NCBI RefSeq assembly: GCF_900176375.1
Contig: NZ_FWYF01000003.1
Location: forward strand, 186,001-250,000
From: Reichenbachiella faecimaris
Lineage (GTDB): Bacteria; Bacteroidota; Bacteroidia; Cytophagales; Cyclobacteriaceae
Reading direction: 5' to 3'
DNA: 64,000 bases
In this document: positions 52,820 through 63,042 of the stretch, piece by piece
Position numbering within the stretch: the stretch's first letter is position 1
Layout: each line of letters opens with the position of its first letter
Position numbers and translations under genes: made by a program
Notes under the pieces: model-generated
The model's input: only the letters and a program-made list of their open reading frames with translations
Databases searched by the model: none
What the model was told of the DNA's origin: nothing

Positions 52820-53601
52820 ATATCAAAGACATCACCCAGCAAGTAGTAACCCTTTCACTCGAATGTGGTGCGTTTATAAAAAAGGAAGCTGAAAGTTTTG
52901 ATTACGAAGATGTAGAGCTCAAAGGGAAAAATGATCTGGTTTCTTATGTAGACAAAGAGGCCGAGAAAATGATGGTGGAGAAGCTCAAAAAGATTCTTCC
53001 TGAAGCTGGATTTATTACGGAAGAGGGAACAGAAAAGGAATCTGATACGGAGTATAAATGGATCATTGACCCTTTAGATGGCACGACAAATTTCATACAT
53101 GGCCTACCTATTTATTCTACAAGTATTGCCCTGACTAGAGACACGGAGATTGTGTCTGGGGTAGTCTTTGATATTGGGAGAGATGACTGTTTTCATGCGT
53201 ATCAAGGTGGGGGTGCTTATTGCAATGGCAAGCCCATTCGTGTTTCCAAATTACCAACGTTGGGAGATAGCTTACTTGCTACAGGGTTTCCTTATTATGA
53301 CTTTGACAGAATGCCAGAGTACCAATCCATTCTCAATGAATTAATGCAAAATGCACATGGTCTTAGAAGATTGGGTAGTGCGGCTATTGACTTGGTGTAT
53401 GTAGGCTTAGGCAGATATGAAGGTTATTTCGAGTACAATCTCAACCCTTGGGACATTGCAGCTGGCGCATTAATTGTAGAAGAAGCAGGAGGGACGGTTA
53501 CAGATTTTTCAGGAGGGGATAACTATTTATTTGGCCGTGAAATTTTGGCTGCGAATACGATACATGCTGAAATGCTAGCGATTATCAAAAAGCACTGGTA
53601 A
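52816..53601 (+). CDS. Inositol monophosphatase family protein
   Basis: The 261-residue protein has both Mg2+-site motifs of the family: D-P-L-D-G-T-T-N-F-I-H-G and, near the end, W-D-I-A-A-G, with E-E-G as the third metal ligand region. Members act on inositol phosphate, fructose-1,6-bisphosphate, PAP or histidinol phosphate; this one fits the IMPase/SuhB subgroup best. It overlaps rsmI by 4 bases. Confidence 0.92.
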   Translation: MNIKDITQQVVTLSLECGAFIKKEAESFDYEDVELKGKNDLVSYVDKEAEKMMVEKLKKILPEAGFITEEGTEKESDTEYKWIIDPLDGTTNFIHGLPIYSTSIALTRDTEIVSGVVFDIGRDDCFHAYQGGGAYCNGKPIRVSKLPTLGDSLLATGFPYYDFDRMPEYQSILNELMQNAHGLRRLGSAAIDLVYVGLGRYEGYFEYNLNPWDIAAGALIVEEAGGTVTDFSGGDNYLFGREILAANTIHAEMLAIIKKHW

Positions 53602-53612
53602 TTTTGCCTGAA

Positions 53613-53786
53613 ATGATACAGGAATTATTGATTTGGACATTATTCAGTTTGGCTACTTTTTTTGTGGTTAGAAAAGTTTACTTGGAGTTTACCGCAAAGA
53701 ATGGTTGCCCAAAAGGATGCGGAAACTGCGAAGTATCTGAATCAAAAACAATTCAAATGAGCTCATCAATTAAGTCTATTAAATGA
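53613..53786 (+). CDS. FeoB-associated Cys-rich membrane protein-like small protein
   Basis: The 57-residue protein has one N-terminal membrane helix and a cysteine cluster C-P-K-G-C-G-N-C in its tail, the layout of the small membrane proteins found with FeoB iron transporters. No feo gene is nearby, so the link to iron is weak. I chose the ATG at 53613 rather than a TTG at 53604. Confidence 0.6.
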   Translation: MIQELLIWTLFSLATFFVVRKVYLEFTAKNGCPKGCGNCEVSESKTIQMSSSIKSIK

Positions 53787-53876
53787 TTTTGGCGACAGCC
53801 GATTAGCGTTTAAATTTGCTTTCCTAAATATTAGATTGAAAAACATGGAGCATCAGCTCTCTTAGCATATATCACA

Positions 53877-54971
53877 ATGGCGTTTAGTTTTTTTAAGAAA
53901 AAAAAGAAGAAGGAAAATACTGATTCAAGATATATCAACTTGACAGTAAAGGAGGTAGTAAAAGAAACAAATGACGCTGTAACCCTCGTTTTTGAGCAGC
54001 CTGAAAATGGAGATCTCAAATACCAACCTGGGCAATTTATTACTTTGATTTTGACCATCAATGGCAAGAAAGTAAGAAGAGCTTATTCTCTATGCAGTGC
54101 GCCTTCTTTGGGAGAATTACCTGCCGTTACTGTGAAGGCAGTAGATGGTGGTATCATGTCCAACTATATCAACCATGAAGTAAAGGCTGGTGATGTCATT
54201 CAAATCATGGAGCCCATGGGTTCTTTTGTTTTGGATATCAATGAGTCAAACAAAAGACAGGTCTTTCTTTTTGGTGGAGGAAGCGGAGTTACACCATTGA
54301 TGGCAATCGCAAAATCCCTACTAAAAAATGAGCCAGACAGTAAAGTATCTCTGGTATATGCAAATCGTGACATAGATTCAATCATATTCAAGAGTGTTAT
54401 TGAAGGTTTGCAAAAGGAATATAAAGGGAGATTGGATGTTGTGCATTTCCTCGAAACTCCTCCAGCAGAATGGAGCGGTCATGTTGGGTATATGACCAAA
54501 GAAAGTTTGATGAAGATCATTACAGAACTGAAAGGGGATTATTCTGACTTCTCATTTATGACCTGTGGTCCAGAGCCACTGATGAATATCGTTTGGGAAA
54601 CACTGGAAGAATTGAAAATACCAGAAGACAAAAAATTTAAGGAGAGTTTTGTTGCTGGCAATACTTCTCCAAGTGCCATCATTGCAGATGTCAATGGAGT
54701 AAGAGAAGTTACGATTTTGCTGGAAGGTGAAGAATACACTTATGAGGTGCCAGCCAATAAAACCATTCTAGAAGCTGGATTGGATCGAAATATCGACATG
54801 CCATATTCTTGTCAAAGCGGACTCTGTACTGCTTGTAGGGGCAAATGCCTGGAAGGTACGATCAAAATGGACGAAGATGATGGTCTATCTGATGAAGAAA
54901 AAGCAGAAGGATATGTGTTGCTTTGTGTGGGGCATCCAGAAAGTGATGATGTCAAAGTAGAAATTGGCTAA
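53877..54971 (+). CDS. PaaE-like flavin/2Fe-2S oxidoreductase
   Basis: The 364-residue protein has a ferredoxin-reductase domain: FAD motif R-R-A-Y-S-L-C-S, and NAD(P) motif G-G-G-S-G-V-T-P-L. A plant-type 2Fe-2S domain lies at the C-terminus, with cysteines in Y-S-C-Q-S-G-L-C-T-A-C and a fourth in L-L-C-V-G. This is the layout of PaaE, the reductase of phenylacetyl-CoA epoxidase, and of related reductases. No paaABCD genes are near, so its partner is unknown. The stop overlaps the convergent TPR gene by 4 bases. Confidence 0.9.
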   Translation: MAFSFFKKKKKKENTDSRYINLTVKEVVKETNDAVTLVFEQPENGDLKYQPGQFITLILTINGKKVRRAYSLCSAPSLGELPAVTVKAVDGGIMSNYINHEVKAGDVIQIMEPMGSFVLDINESNKRQVFLFGGGSGVTPLMAIAKSLLKNEPDSKVSLVYANRDIDSIIFKSVIEGLQKEYKGRLDVVHFLETPPAEWSGHVGYMTKESLMKIITELKGDYSDFSFMTCGPEPLMNIVWETLEELKIPEDKKFKESFVAGNTSPSAIIADVNGVREVTILLEGEEYTYEVPANKTILEAGLDRNIDMPYSCQSGLCTACRGKCLEGTIKMDEDDGLSDEEKAEGYVLLCVGHPESDDVKVEIG

Positions 54972-55990
54972 GAGCCAGCATTCACATTGCTTAACTCTAC
55001 TTCTGCGGCAATATAACCAAAGGCTTGCCAGTAGGGACTTTCCATCATAAGGCTGAAAATTTCCATGGCTTGTTCTGTCTGGCCATTGTAGTAGTACCAG
55101 TTACCCACGCCATAACCTAATGTCATATCATCTATTGCAATTTGCCCGTCTTTGTTCAGTTTATACAACTGTTCAGGCTTTTTTATTTCCTTGTACATCA
55201 AAAGTCTATTGTGATAGGCATAGTTTTCCAAGACATTCATTCTGGCTTTTATTGGTTCTAGCAATGCTTCTGCAGCTTCAGAATTTCCTAATTTCCGATA
55301 GGTCATATAGAGCCAATCCGAAGCCGCTACCAGCATGTCATCATTGTCCGAAATAGAGAGGCATTTTTTAAAAGCAGACACACATTTGTCATAATTGCCT
55401 TTCATATAATAGGCAAGCCCCAGATGATACCAGATGTTGTACTGAACTGAGTTTCGGGGGATATTTCTTCTGTTAGGCAGACCGTCAATTTCCATTTCAA
55501 TGGGGGCATTTCTGGAATAAAACACAGCCTTTTCTAAATCCTGAATAGCTTTGTCAAACTGGCGAATGGTGAGGTAGCGATGTCCTCTGTGTCTATAGAG
55601 CTTGTATGACTCTGGAAACTTATTTAGCCCTAAAGTGAAAATTTGGATCGCATACTTATACTGGTAGAGGTAGGCCAACCTTCTGCCGTACCAAATAATG
55701 TTGTCAAGACTATCTGGGTTGTTGTTGAAGTTTTCTTCTGCACTTTCTAGCTCCTTCTGCCTCTTGGCTTGAACTTTATCAGGTAATGTTGGTGGATATA
55801 ATTTCTGACCGAGTAGGGATACAGCTTCATGTTCAGTTTCTTCTACCACTTCTGCACCAAGATTGGATACATCAGACACAATAGATTTTTTGACTTGAGT
55901 GTCTTTTGTGTTTTCTATTTGAATACAACCACTCAAGCAGGTAAGTAATAATACAATACCTATAATTCTTTGCTTCACTGTTTTACTCAC
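54968..55990 (-). CDS. TPR-repeat lipoprotein
   Basis: The 340-residue protein has a lipoprotein signal (hydrophobic residues 9-19, lipobox L-S-G-C22) and then TPR-like helices (about 80-320) with Y-R-H-R-G-H-R-Y-L, A-I-Q-D-L-E-K-A and Y-Y-M-K-G-N-Y-D. It should be membrane-anchored outside the cytoplasm and bind other proteins through its repeats. Its function is unknown. Confidence 0.8.
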   Translation of the reverse strand: MSKTVKQRIIGIVLLLTCLSGCIQIENTKDTQVKKSIVSDVSNLGAEVVEETEHEAVSLLGQKLYPPTLPDKVQAKRQKELESAEENFNNNPDSLDNIIWYGRRLAYLYQYKYAIQIFTLGLNKFPESYKLYRHRGHRYLTIRQFDKAIQDLEKAVFYSRNAPIEMEIDGLPNRRNIPRNSVQYNIWYHLGLAYYMKGNYDKCVSAFKKCLSISDNDDMLVAASDWLYMTYRKLGNSEAAEALLEPIKARMNVLENYAYHNRLLMYKEIKKPEQLYKLNKDGQIAIDDMTLGYGVGNWYYYNGQTEQAMEIFSLMMESPYWQAFGYIAAEVELSNVNAGS

Positions 55991-56379
55991 TGCTTAATAT
56001 TAAAAAAGTCCAATAAAAAACAAATTGATTTATGTTTTTAGACAATTGAAACCTTTCACAATCAAATCTAATCTAACATTATCATAATGCTAAAAATAAC
56101 ATTGTCAATTTCTTTAAAAATAAAATTTAGAGAGGCTGCTTGTTAGGAAATTAACCCTTTCATTTCTAACAACTCAAAATCTCATTTCCATCACTTGGCA
56201 ATATAATTTATTGAACACTTAAAGGTTCGAGGAAGTGATGGTGTTAAAATCATGTAAACTGAATGACAACGATATATTATTTTTTCTATCTTTAGCCTTA
56301 TCATTAGGGTCTGTCCAATCAGATTAATTCTGCAAATAGGAAAGGTAAATTTCTTGAATCAACTAATACTATAATAATA
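55991..56379. promoter_or_regulatory. Gene-free divergent region with one imperfect palindrome
   Basis: This 389-bp AT-rich region between the TPR lipoprotein (minus) and the zinc-ribbon membrane protein (plus) contains no gene that I can support. The only clear structure is the dyad TTGTTAGGAAAT at 56140-56151 with ATTTCTAACAA at 56162-56172, a possible operator. Other runs of A/T look like simple promoter sequence. Confidence 0.4.
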
Positions 56380-57309
56380 ATGAGCGAATCAATCATCAAC
56401 TTTTTAACTTCTTGGAATACTTCCATGTTTATCCTGTCTCCAATATCTCTGGGTATTGGTGTTTTTATATTTGCTTTTTACAAAATCAAGTTGGCTAGTA
56501 CTAAATTGCTAAAGGATAAATATGACTTTGTTAGCAAGCGGGAGTATGGCTATTTGCTAAGTGCACATCTTGCAGTAGCCGCCTCAGTCTTTTTTATATG
56601 CAATACCTATGCCGCAGACGGGTTGACACATTCTTTCATGTGGTTTTGGATAAGGTTATTCATTTCCCTTTGTATAGGAGTGCTTTATGGATATGTGGCC
56701 TTATTGATGCTCAAATTTTATTATCCAACCCAGCAAGCGAAGCGTTTGAAAGTTTATCGATATCAGCCCAGGATCAATCCTAAAACGGGTAACACAATGA
56801 AACTGTTAAGTGAAGAGGAGGAGGATGCTTACTTAGATGAAGGCATGCAGGCAGAAGAAGATGTGTTTTCTGTAGATTATGATGTCTGGATAGATGTAGA
56901 TACAGGAGATACACATATAGAAAAATATGAAGGGAGATTGCATGCTATGGAGTGTGATCGCTGTGGGTTCCAAACATTAAGACTTGAAAAAGAGGAGATC
57001 ACTCAAAAAGCATCCCACTATGAAGAGGGTGAACTGATCAAACATTACAAATGCTCGTATTGCAAACGTATCAAACGGAGAACAGTAAAACTATCTATGC
57101 AGAAATCAGCAAGCGATTTCAAAATTACTGAAGCCACAAAATTTGTAGAAGATCCTTTGAGCGAAGGCCCTCGTGTGATCATGGTCAAAGTAGATATACA
57201 TACTACTGGCAGTCAGGTCAAAAAATTTGAGTTTCAAAACCTAAATGAAGCTCAAAAATTCCTTAAAGAATTTGACTTGAGTAAACTAGAGGAAGACGTG
57301 TCTGAATAG
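56380..57309 (+). CDS. Hypothetical membrane protein with a cytoplasmic zinc ribbon
   Basis: The 309-residue protein has three hydrophobic segments (about 15-32, 60-78, 87-110). Its acidic middle (about 150-170) is followed by a four-cysteine ribbon, C-D-R-C-G-F and C-S-Y-C-K-R, near residues 190-230, which should bind zinc. The tail ends in a charged helix. I do not recognise the family. It is divergent from the TPR lipoprotein and ends at the terminator at 57327-57363. Confidence 0.75.
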   Translation: MSESIINFLTSWNTSMFILSPISLGIGVFIFAFYKIKLASTKLLKDKYDFVSKREYGYLLSAHLAVAASVFFICNTYAADGLTHSFMWFWIRLFISLCIGVLYGYVALLMLKFYYPTQQAKRLKVYRYQPRINPKTGNTMKLLSEEEEDAYLDEGMQAEEDVFSVDYDVWIDVDTGDTHIEKYEGRLHAMECDRCGFQTLRLEKEEITQKASHYEEGELIKHYKCSYCKRIKRRTVKLSMQKSASDFKITEATKFVEDPLSEGPRVIMVKVDIHTTGSQVKKFEFQNLNEAQKFLKEFDLSKLEEDVSE

Positions 57310-57326
57310 AAAAGAAATGAAACAAG

Positions 57327-57363
57327 AAAAGCCATCCTGATAGCTATCAAGATGGCTTTTTTT
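57327..57363. terminator. Bidirectional terminator between convergent genes
   Basis: AAAAGCCATC and GATGGCTTTT form the outer 10-bp stem, with an inner TGATAG/CTATCA palindrome. A-runs and T-runs on the two sides allow termination of both the membrane-protein gene (plus) and rpmA (minus). Confidence 0.85.
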
Positions 57364-57381
57364 ATATCTTAAGTAGACTAA

Positions 57382-57648
57382 TTAAGCTTTTGCTTCAGGA
57401 GTTACTACTGAAACGAAAGATCTGTTTTGTCTTCCTTTTTTGAACTCAACTACACCGTCTGTCAAAGCAAACAAAGTGTGATCTTTACCCATACCAACAT
57501 TTTCTCCTGGATGGTGAGTGGTTCCTCTTTGTCTTACGATGATATTTCCAGCAATAATGTCTTGCCCACCAAATATCTTCACTCCCAATCGTTTACTATG
57601 GGATTCTCTTCCGTTTTTCGAACTACCTGCTCCTTTCTTATGTGCCAT
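57382..57648 (-). CDS. rpmA: Ribosomal protein L27
   Basis: The 88-residue protein begins [16 protein letters not shown] and continues with the S-K-R-L-G-V-K and H-P-G-x-N-V-G motifs of L27, which reaches the peptidyl transferase centre of the 50S subunit. It follows rplU by 9 bases, the normal pairing. Confidence 0.98.
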   Translation of the reverse strand: MAHKKGAGSSKNGRESHSKRLGVKIFGGQDIIAGNIIVRQRGTTHHPGENVGMGKDHTLFALTDGVVEFKKGRQNRSFVSVVTPEAKA

Positions 57649-57657
57649 GGTATTATA

Positions 57658-57966
57658 TTATTTAATATTTTCGATTAAAACTTTAGTCAATGACTGTCTG
57701 TGGCCATTTTTCACTTTATATCCTTTTCTTCTCTTCTTCTTAAAGACAAGCACTTTGTCGTCTTTCTCCTGAGCAAGGATTTTACCTGAAACTTTAGCGC
57801 CCTTTACTGTTGGGGCACCTACTTTGACCTTTCCATCGTTGTCAATCAACAACACTCGGTCAAACTCTACGGAAGCGCCAGCTTCACCCTCCAAACGAGG
57901 AGTGTAAACATACTGATCTTGCGTTACTTTGAACTGCTTACCGGCTATATCAACTATTGCGTACAT
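57658..57966 (-). CDS. rplU: Ribosomal protein L21
   Basis: The 102-residue protein starts M-Y-A-I-V-D-I-A-G-K-Q-F-K-V, the usual L21 opening, and ends with K-K-K-R-R-K-G-Y-K-V-K-N-G-H-R-Q, which binds 23S rRNA. I chose the ATG at 57966; the frame is open to 58059, but the promoter at 58002-58032 lies inside that stretch. It is first in the rplU-rpmA operon. Confidence 0.98.
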   Translation of the reverse strand: MYAIVDIAGKQFKVTQDQYVYTPRLEGEAGASVEFDRVLLIDNDGKVKVGAPTVKGAKVSGKILAQEKDDKVLVFKKKRRKGYKVKNGHRQSLTKVLIENIK

Positions 57967-58001
57967 AATTTGTAATAAATCCAGTTTTAAAAATTGGTTT
58001 G

Positions 58002-58032
58002 CAAAAGTAAAATTTATCTGACAGAAATCAAA
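58002..58032 (-). promoter_or_regulatory. Promoter of rplU-rpmA (TTTG-N19-TACTTTTG)
   Basis: On the minus strand the -33 box TTTG (58029-58032) and the -7 box TACTTTTG (58002-58009) are exactly 19 bases apart, the canonical arrangement for the primary sigma factor of Bacteroidota. It lies 36 bases upstream of the rplU start. Confidence 0.85.
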
Positions 58033-58059
58033 CCCTTTTACTAGCATTTTAGAGGACAT

Positions 58060-58421
58060 AAAAAAATAAAAAAAAAATCAACTTTTTTACATCGCCGATT
58101 CAAGCGCAAATGAATACAAGTTAAGGTTTAAAAAGTATGCTTTCAACTTGCTATTTTTCAAGCGTTTAAATGTTTTTTTCAGGTGCTTCAAAATCAAGTT
58201 TTCAACCGTTTTCTGGCCTTGTCTTTCTACCTTCTTTTTTTCATATTTGTACTGCTTGTTCAAAGGACTCGACACACTAACGAACAAGTAATCCAATAGA
58301 GAAACGAACACCACCGTTTTGCCTTGGTGCAAAACACGAAAAAGGCGAATAATGACTGACACCAGTATCATTAGTCACGGCTATTATTTGTCCTTTTTAA
58401 AAAGAAATGAAGTAAAAAAAC
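58060..58421. promoter_or_regulatory. Gene-free region before nrdB with a GTTTTGC/GCAAAAC inverted repeat
   Basis: This region contains no gene that I can support. A perfect 7-bp inverted repeat, GTTTTGC at 58316-58322 and GCAAAAC at 58329-58335 with a 6-base gap, lies about 90 bases before nrdB and may be a binding site for a regulator of the ribonucleotide reductase genes. It does not resemble the NrdR box that I know. No strong promoter motif was found. Confidence 0.4.
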
Positions 58422-59411
58422 ATGGCAAAAGACTTTGTACAAGACGAACCGTTATTGAGAGAGAACAAGGACAGATTCGTGCTTTTCCCTATCGAAAAAA
58501 ATGACATCTGGCAATTCTATAAAAAAGCTGAGGCTAGCTTTTGGACTGCCGAAGAAATAGACCTCAGTCAAGACCTCAAAGACTGGGAAAACTTAAATGA
58601 CGGCGAGCGTCATTTTATCACCCATGTATTAGCTTTCTTTGCCGCCAGTGATGGGATCGTAAATGAAAACCTAGCGGAGAACTTTGTGTCAGAAGTTCAA
58701 TACACAGAAGCTAAGTTCTTCTACGGGTTCCAAATTGCTATAGAAAACATTCACTCTGAAACTTACTCTTTATTAATAGACACATACGTTAAGGACAATA
58801 AAGAAAAAGATAAACTATTTCATGCGGTAGAAACCATCCCATGCGTTAAGAAGAAAGCTGACTGGGCATTGAGATGGATCGACAATGGTTCTTTTGCAGA
58901 AAGGCTTATTGCGTTCGCTGCAGTAGAAGGAATATTCTTCTCTGGTAGCTTTTGCTCTATTTTCTGGTTGAAGAAAAGAGGCTTGATGCCAGGTCTTACT
59001 TTCTCTAACGAGTTGATCTCAAGAGATGAAGGATTGCACTGTGATTTTGCTTGTTTGCTGTATAATGATCATTTGATCCACAAACTTTCAACTGACACCG
59101 TTGAAAAAATCATAATCGACGCCGTCGAAATAGAAAAAGAATTTGTAACTGATGCGATTCCAGTGAAGCTAATTGGAATGAATGCGGAGTTGATGTGTCA
59201 GTATATTGAATTTGTAGCAGACAGATTATTGCTTGAGTTAGGATGCTCAAAACAATATAATGCTACTAATCCATTTGATTTCATGGAAATGATTTCCCTA
59301 CAGGGAAAAACTAATTTCTTTGAAAAAAGAGTGGCGGAATATCAAAAAGCAGGAGTCATGAAAGATGCCAATGACGATTCGCTTAAATTTAGTTTGGACG
59401 AAGATTTTTAA
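58422..59411 (+). CDS. nrdB: Class Ia ribonucleotide reductase beta subunit
   Basis: NrdB holds the di-iron tyrosyl radical that starts nucleotide reduction. The 329-residue protein resembles eukaryotic R2: [14 protein letters not shown]96-A-K-F-F-Y101-G-F-Q-I-A-I-E108-N-I-H111-S-E and [13 protein letters not shown]101 is the radical tyrosine, and iron ligands D47, E78-region, H, E and H are present. It is first in the nrdB-nrdA operon, 49 bases before nrdA. Confidence 0.97.
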   Translation: MAKDFVQDEPLLRENKDRFVLFPIEKNDIWQFYKKAEASFWTAEEIDLSQDLKDWENLNDGERHFITHVLAFFAASDGIVNENLAENFVSEVQYTEAKFFYGFQIAIENIHSETYSLLIDTYVKDNKEKDKLFHAVETIPCVKKKADWALRWIDNGSFAERLIAFAAVEGIFFSGSFCSIFWLKKRGLMPGLTFSNELISRDEGLHCDFACLLYNDHLIHKLSTDTVEKIIIDAVEIEKEFVTDAIPVKLIGMNAELMCQYIEFVADRLLLELGCSKQYNATNPFDFMEMISLQGKTNFFEKRVAEYQKAGVMKDANDDSLKFSLDEDF

Positions 59412-59460
59412 AAATATTGTATACGTATATATCCCTTAATACTTGTAACCTGTTTGCCTT

Positions 59461-61806
59461 ATGCTAGTACTAAAAAGAGACGGAAGGAGAGAATCCGTCA
59501 AATTCGACAAAGTCACCGCCAGAATAGAAAAACTCTGCTACGGACTTAATACCAATTTCATTGAGCCTGTAGATATCGCTAAGAAAGTGATTTCTGGAAT
59601 CTATGATGGTGTGACCACAGTAGAGTTAGATAATCTGGCTGCCGAAACTGCAGCTTCACTGACTACAGTTCATCCTGACTTTGCAAAGTTGGCAGCGAGA
59701 ATCGCCATTTCCAACCTTCACAAAACGACAAGTAAGTCTTTTTCAAACACCATGAAAAGGATGTACACCTATATAGACCCAAAGACTGGAGAGAATGCTT
59801 CTCTGCTGGCTAAGGATGTATATGGTATCATCAAGAAAAATGCAGCTTTGCTTGATTCATCTATCATCTATGATAGGGATTTTAGCTACGACTACTTTGG
59901 TTTCAAAACTTTGGAACGTTCGTATTTGATGAAACTGGATGGGCAAATCGTGGAAAGACCACAGCACATGTTGATGCGTGTAGCCATTGGTATTCACAAA
60001 GAAGACATTGAAGCAGCGATCGAAACCTACAACTTACTCTCTGAAAAATGGTTTACGCACGCGACTCCAACTTTATTTAATGCAGGCACTCCAAAACCAC
60101 AGTTATCTTCATGCTTCCTTCTGACCATGAAGGATGACAGTATCGACGGGATATATGATACATTGAAGCAGACGGCAAAAATCTCTCAGTCGGCTGGTGG
60201 AATTGGACTAAGTATTCACAACGTAAGAGCAACAGGATCTTACATTAAAGGAACCAATGGCGTATCGAACGGTATTGTGCCGATGTTGAGAAACTTCGAC
60301 ATGACTGCCAGGTATGTAGATCAAGGTGGTGGAAAAAGAAAGGGTAGCTTCGCTATCTATTTGGAGCCTTGGCATGCAGATATTTTCGATTTCCTTGATT
60401 TGAAAAAGAATCATGGCAAAGAGGAAATGAGAGCAAGAGACTTGTTTTATGCCCTTTGGGTGCCAGACTTGTTTATGAAGCGTGTAAAAGAAAATGGTGA
60501 CTGGACCCTGATGTGTCCAAACGAATGCCCTGGATTGGCAGATGCCTATGGGGATGAGTTCGAAAAACTATACGAAAGATACGAGTCAGAAGGAAAAGGC
60601 AGAAAAACCATCAAAGCACAGGATCTTTGGTTTGAAGTACTTGAATCTCAAATCGAAACAGGTACACCTTATATGCTATTCAAAGATGCAGCAAACAAGA
60701 AGTCGAATCAGAAAAACTTGGGTACCATCAAGTCAAGTAACTTGTGTACCGAAATCATGGAGTATACTTCTCCAGATGAGGTAGCAGTATGTAATCTGGC
60801 GTCAATAGCCTTACCAATGTATGTCACTGAAGATGGCCTATTTGATCATCAGAAGTTGTATGATATCACTTACGTGATCACTAAAAACTTGAACAAGGTA
60901 ATTGATGTCAATTACTACCCTGTTCCAGAAGCACGGAATTCAAATATGAAACACCGTCCAATTGGAATAGGTGTACAAGGATTAGCTGACACTTTCATTC
61001 AAATGAAAATGCCATTCGATTCTCCAGATGCCAGACAATTGAATAGCGAAATCTTCGAAACGATTTACTTCGCGGCAATGACTGCTTCTAAAGATTTGGC
61101 TAAGGTGGATGGCGCTTATGAGACATTCAAAGGTTCTCCTGTATCTAAAGGCATCTTCCAATATGATATGTGGAATGTGACTCCTTCCAAAAGATGGGAT
61201 TGGACAAGCTTGAAACAGGAAGTGAAAAAGCATGGTGTGAGAAATTCCTTGCTATTGGCTCCTATGCCTACAGCTTCTACTTCTCAGATTTTGGGCAACA
61301 ATGAATGCTTTGAGCCTTATACTTCAAATATTTATACCAGACGAGTATTATCAGGTGAGTTCATCGTGGTAAACAAGCATTTGATGAAAGATTTGATTGC
61401 CTTGAATCTATGGGATGATAGCATGAAGAATAGAATCATGACTGCGAATGGATCAATTCAGAATATTCCTGAAATTCCTCAAAACATCAAAGAGCTTTAC
61501 AAAACGGTTTGGGAAATTTCTCAGAAGTCGATCATCGACATGTCAGCAGACAGGGGTGCATATATCTGTCAAAGCCAGAGCTTAAACATTCACTTGCAAG
61601 AGCCTAACTTTGGTAAAATGACATCTATGCACTTCTATGCATGGGAGAAAGGATTGAAGACGGGTATGTACTACTTGAGAACAAAAGCAGCTGCTGATGC
61701 GATCAAGTTCACAGTTTCGAAAGAAAAGAATGTTGATTTCATCCCAGCCAATGACAAAGAAGGTGAGGCTAATTCACAATTCGAATGTGTAGGATGCGGT
61801 AGCTAA
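59461..61806 (+). CDS. nrdA: Class Ia ribonucleotide reductase alpha subunit
   Basis: NrdA reduces ribonucleoside diphosphates. The 781-residue protein has an N-terminal ATP-cone (about 1-90), the redox Cys in L-S-S-C-F-L-L, catalytic N-L-C-T-E, the second redox Cys in N-N-E-C-F-E-P-Y and the C-terminal C-x2-C (E-C-V-G-C-G-S) that reloads the active site. The ATP-cone allows overall dATP control. It ends 22 bases before a strong terminator. Confidence 0.97.
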   Translation: MLVLKRDGRRESVKFDKVTARIEKLCYGLNTNFIEPVDIAKKVISGIYDGVTTVELDNLAAETAASLTTVHPDFAKLAARIAISNLHKTTSKSFSNTMKRMYTYIDPKTGENASLLAKDVYGIIKKNAALLDSSIIYDRDFSYDYFGFKTLERSYLMKLDGQIVERPQHMLMRVAIGIHKEDIEAAIETYNLLSEKWFTHATPTLFNAGTPKPQLSSCFLLTMKDDSIDGIYDTLKQTAKISQSAGGIGLSIHNVRATGSYIKGTNGVSNGIVPMLRNFDMTARYVDQGGGKRKGSFAIYLEPWHADIFDFLDLKKNHGKEEMRARDLFYALWVPDLFMKRVKENGDWTLMCPNECPGLADAYGDEFEKLYERYESEGKGRKTIKAQDLWFEVLESQIETGTPYMLFKDAANKKSNQKNLGTIKSSNLCTEIMEYTSPDEVAVCNLASIALPMYVTEDGLFDHQKLYDITYVITKNLNKVIDVNYYPVPEARNSNMKHRPIGIGVQGLADTFIQMKMPFDSPDARQLNSEIFETIYFAAMTASKDLAKVDGAYETFKGSPVSKGIFQYDMWNVTPSKRWDWTSLKQEVKKHGVRNSLLLAPMPTASTSQILGNNECFEPYTSNIYTRRVLSGEFIVVNKHLMKDLIALNLWDDSMKNRIMTANGSIQNIPEIPQNIKELYKTVWEISQKSIIDMSADRGAYICQSQSLNIHLQEPNFGKMTSMHFYAWEKGLKTGMYYLRTKAAADAIKFTVSKEKNVDFIPANDKEGEANSQFECVGCGS

Positions 61807-61827
61807 TTGCCAAAAATATCAATATTG

Positions 61828-61862
61828 AAAGCCCTTCTGATGAGAATCAGAAGGGCTTTTTT
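61828..61862 (+). terminator. Terminator of nrdBA
   Basis: AAAGCCCTTCTGAT and ATCAGAAGGGCTTT form a 14-bp perfect stem around GAGA, ending in six T. It follows the nrdA stop by 21 bases. Confidence 0.92.
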
Positions 61863-61913
61863 GATCCTTCCAACTGAGATTAGCAGCTGCCTGAAGTAAT
61901 AAATTTGAGGTTT

Positions 61914-62948
61914 CTATTTTAGATAGATACTCAATCTGTCATCCTCGATATTCATCTCCTTGCTACTGTCTACGTTTAGTTTAGGTGCTTTTATTCCTTT
62001 TTCAAAATTCGTTTGACTCGTAAACACCCTGGCCTCATCCCAGTAGTCCTTGTCTATGAGCGATTGCAATAAATGAGCCCCTCCTTCTACAAAGACTGAC
62101 TGGACACCCCGCTGTCTCAAATCAAGAAATACATCTTCAAGCAATCGCTCATCAGCTACCTTTACCCATTCCAGATTTTCTTCCTTTCCTTCCTTTTTAA
62201 GGTTATAACAAATGGATGGAATTTCTTGATCAAAGAGATGAAGGTCGGAATTCAGCGACAGTCGTTTGTCAATAACAAGTCGAATAGGGTTGTTGCCCTG
62301 CCAGTTTCTTACATTGAGTTTTGGATTGTCATACTTTGCAGTGTTGGTACCCACCCAAATGGCATCCTCCTCTGAGCGCCATTTGTGCACCATTTTTCTT
62401 GATTGCTCACCACTGATCCATTTTGAATCATAGTTTTCTCTAGCGACAAAACCATCAGCAGTCTGAGCCCATTTTAATATTACGTAAGGTTTCTTTTTTT
62501 CCACTCGTGTGAAAAACCGCTTATTAAGTTTTCTTCCTTGCTTGGAAAGCACGCCAACGTCCACTTCGATTCCCGCTTCTGTAAGTTTTTTAATGCCTCC
62601 ACCATTCACTAATGGAAAACTATCTTGATTACAAATGACCACTCGTTTTAATTGATGTTTGATGAGCAAGTCAGCACAAGGTGGTGTCTTACCAAAATGG
62701 GCACAAGGCTCTAGCGTTACGTAAGCTGTAGACTGCTTCAGAAGTTTTTTGTTTTTCACGCTTTTGATCGCATGGACTTCTGCGTGTGCTTCACCATATT
62801 TTTCGTGCCACCCTTCACCAATGATTTTATTTTTATATACAATCACACACCCCACCATAGGATTGGGGCTAACTACCCCTAGTCCATTTGCTGCCAATTC
62901 GAGTGCACGCTGCATGTATTTTTTGTCAATTGATTTATTCATTGTCAT
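61914..62948 (-). CDS. ribD: Bifunctional riboflavin biosynthesis protein RibD
   Basis: RibD deaminates and then reduces the pyrimidine intermediate of riboflavin synthesis. The 344-residue protein has the deaminase zinc site H-A-E-V-H-A-I with P-C-A-H-F-G-K-T-P-P-C, and a C-terminal reductase domain (about 160-340) with W-A-Q-T-A-D-G-F-V-A and V-E-G-G-A-H-L-L. It lies alone, divergent from prmC; no FMN riboswitch is visible upstream. M3 is an alternative start. Confidence 0.94.
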   Translation of the reverse strand: MTMNKSIDKKYMQRALELAANGLGVVSPNPMVGCVIVYKNKIIGEGWHEKYGEAHAEVHAIKSVKNKKLLKQSTAYVTLEPCAHFGKTPPCADLLIKHQLKRVVICNQDSFPLVNGGGIKKLTEAGIEVDVGVLSKQGRKLNKRFFTRVEKKKPYVILKWAQTADGFVARENYDSKWISGEQSRKMVHKWRSEEDAIWVGTNTAKYDNPKLNVRNWQGNNPIRLVIDKRLSLNSDLHLFDQEIPSICYNLKKEGKEENLEWVKVADERLLEDVFLDLRQRGVQSVFVEGGAHLLQSLIDKDYWDEARVFTSQTNFEKGIKAPKLNVDSSKEMNIEDDRLSIYLK

Positions 62949-63042
62949 TCAATTCTAAGGCTAGAATAGTCCATAATTGGTTGCTTTTCTTTTCTCGTTT
63001 TCGGGTGCTATCAAATTTACACTGTTTAATTATTTTTGTGTC

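Noticed and set aside
58087-58371. Minus-strand frame of 94 codons before nrdB
   Set aside because: Low-complexity, Lys/Leu/Phe-rich translation in an AT-rich intergenic region; no motif, and it lies upstream of the rplU promoter in an odd place.
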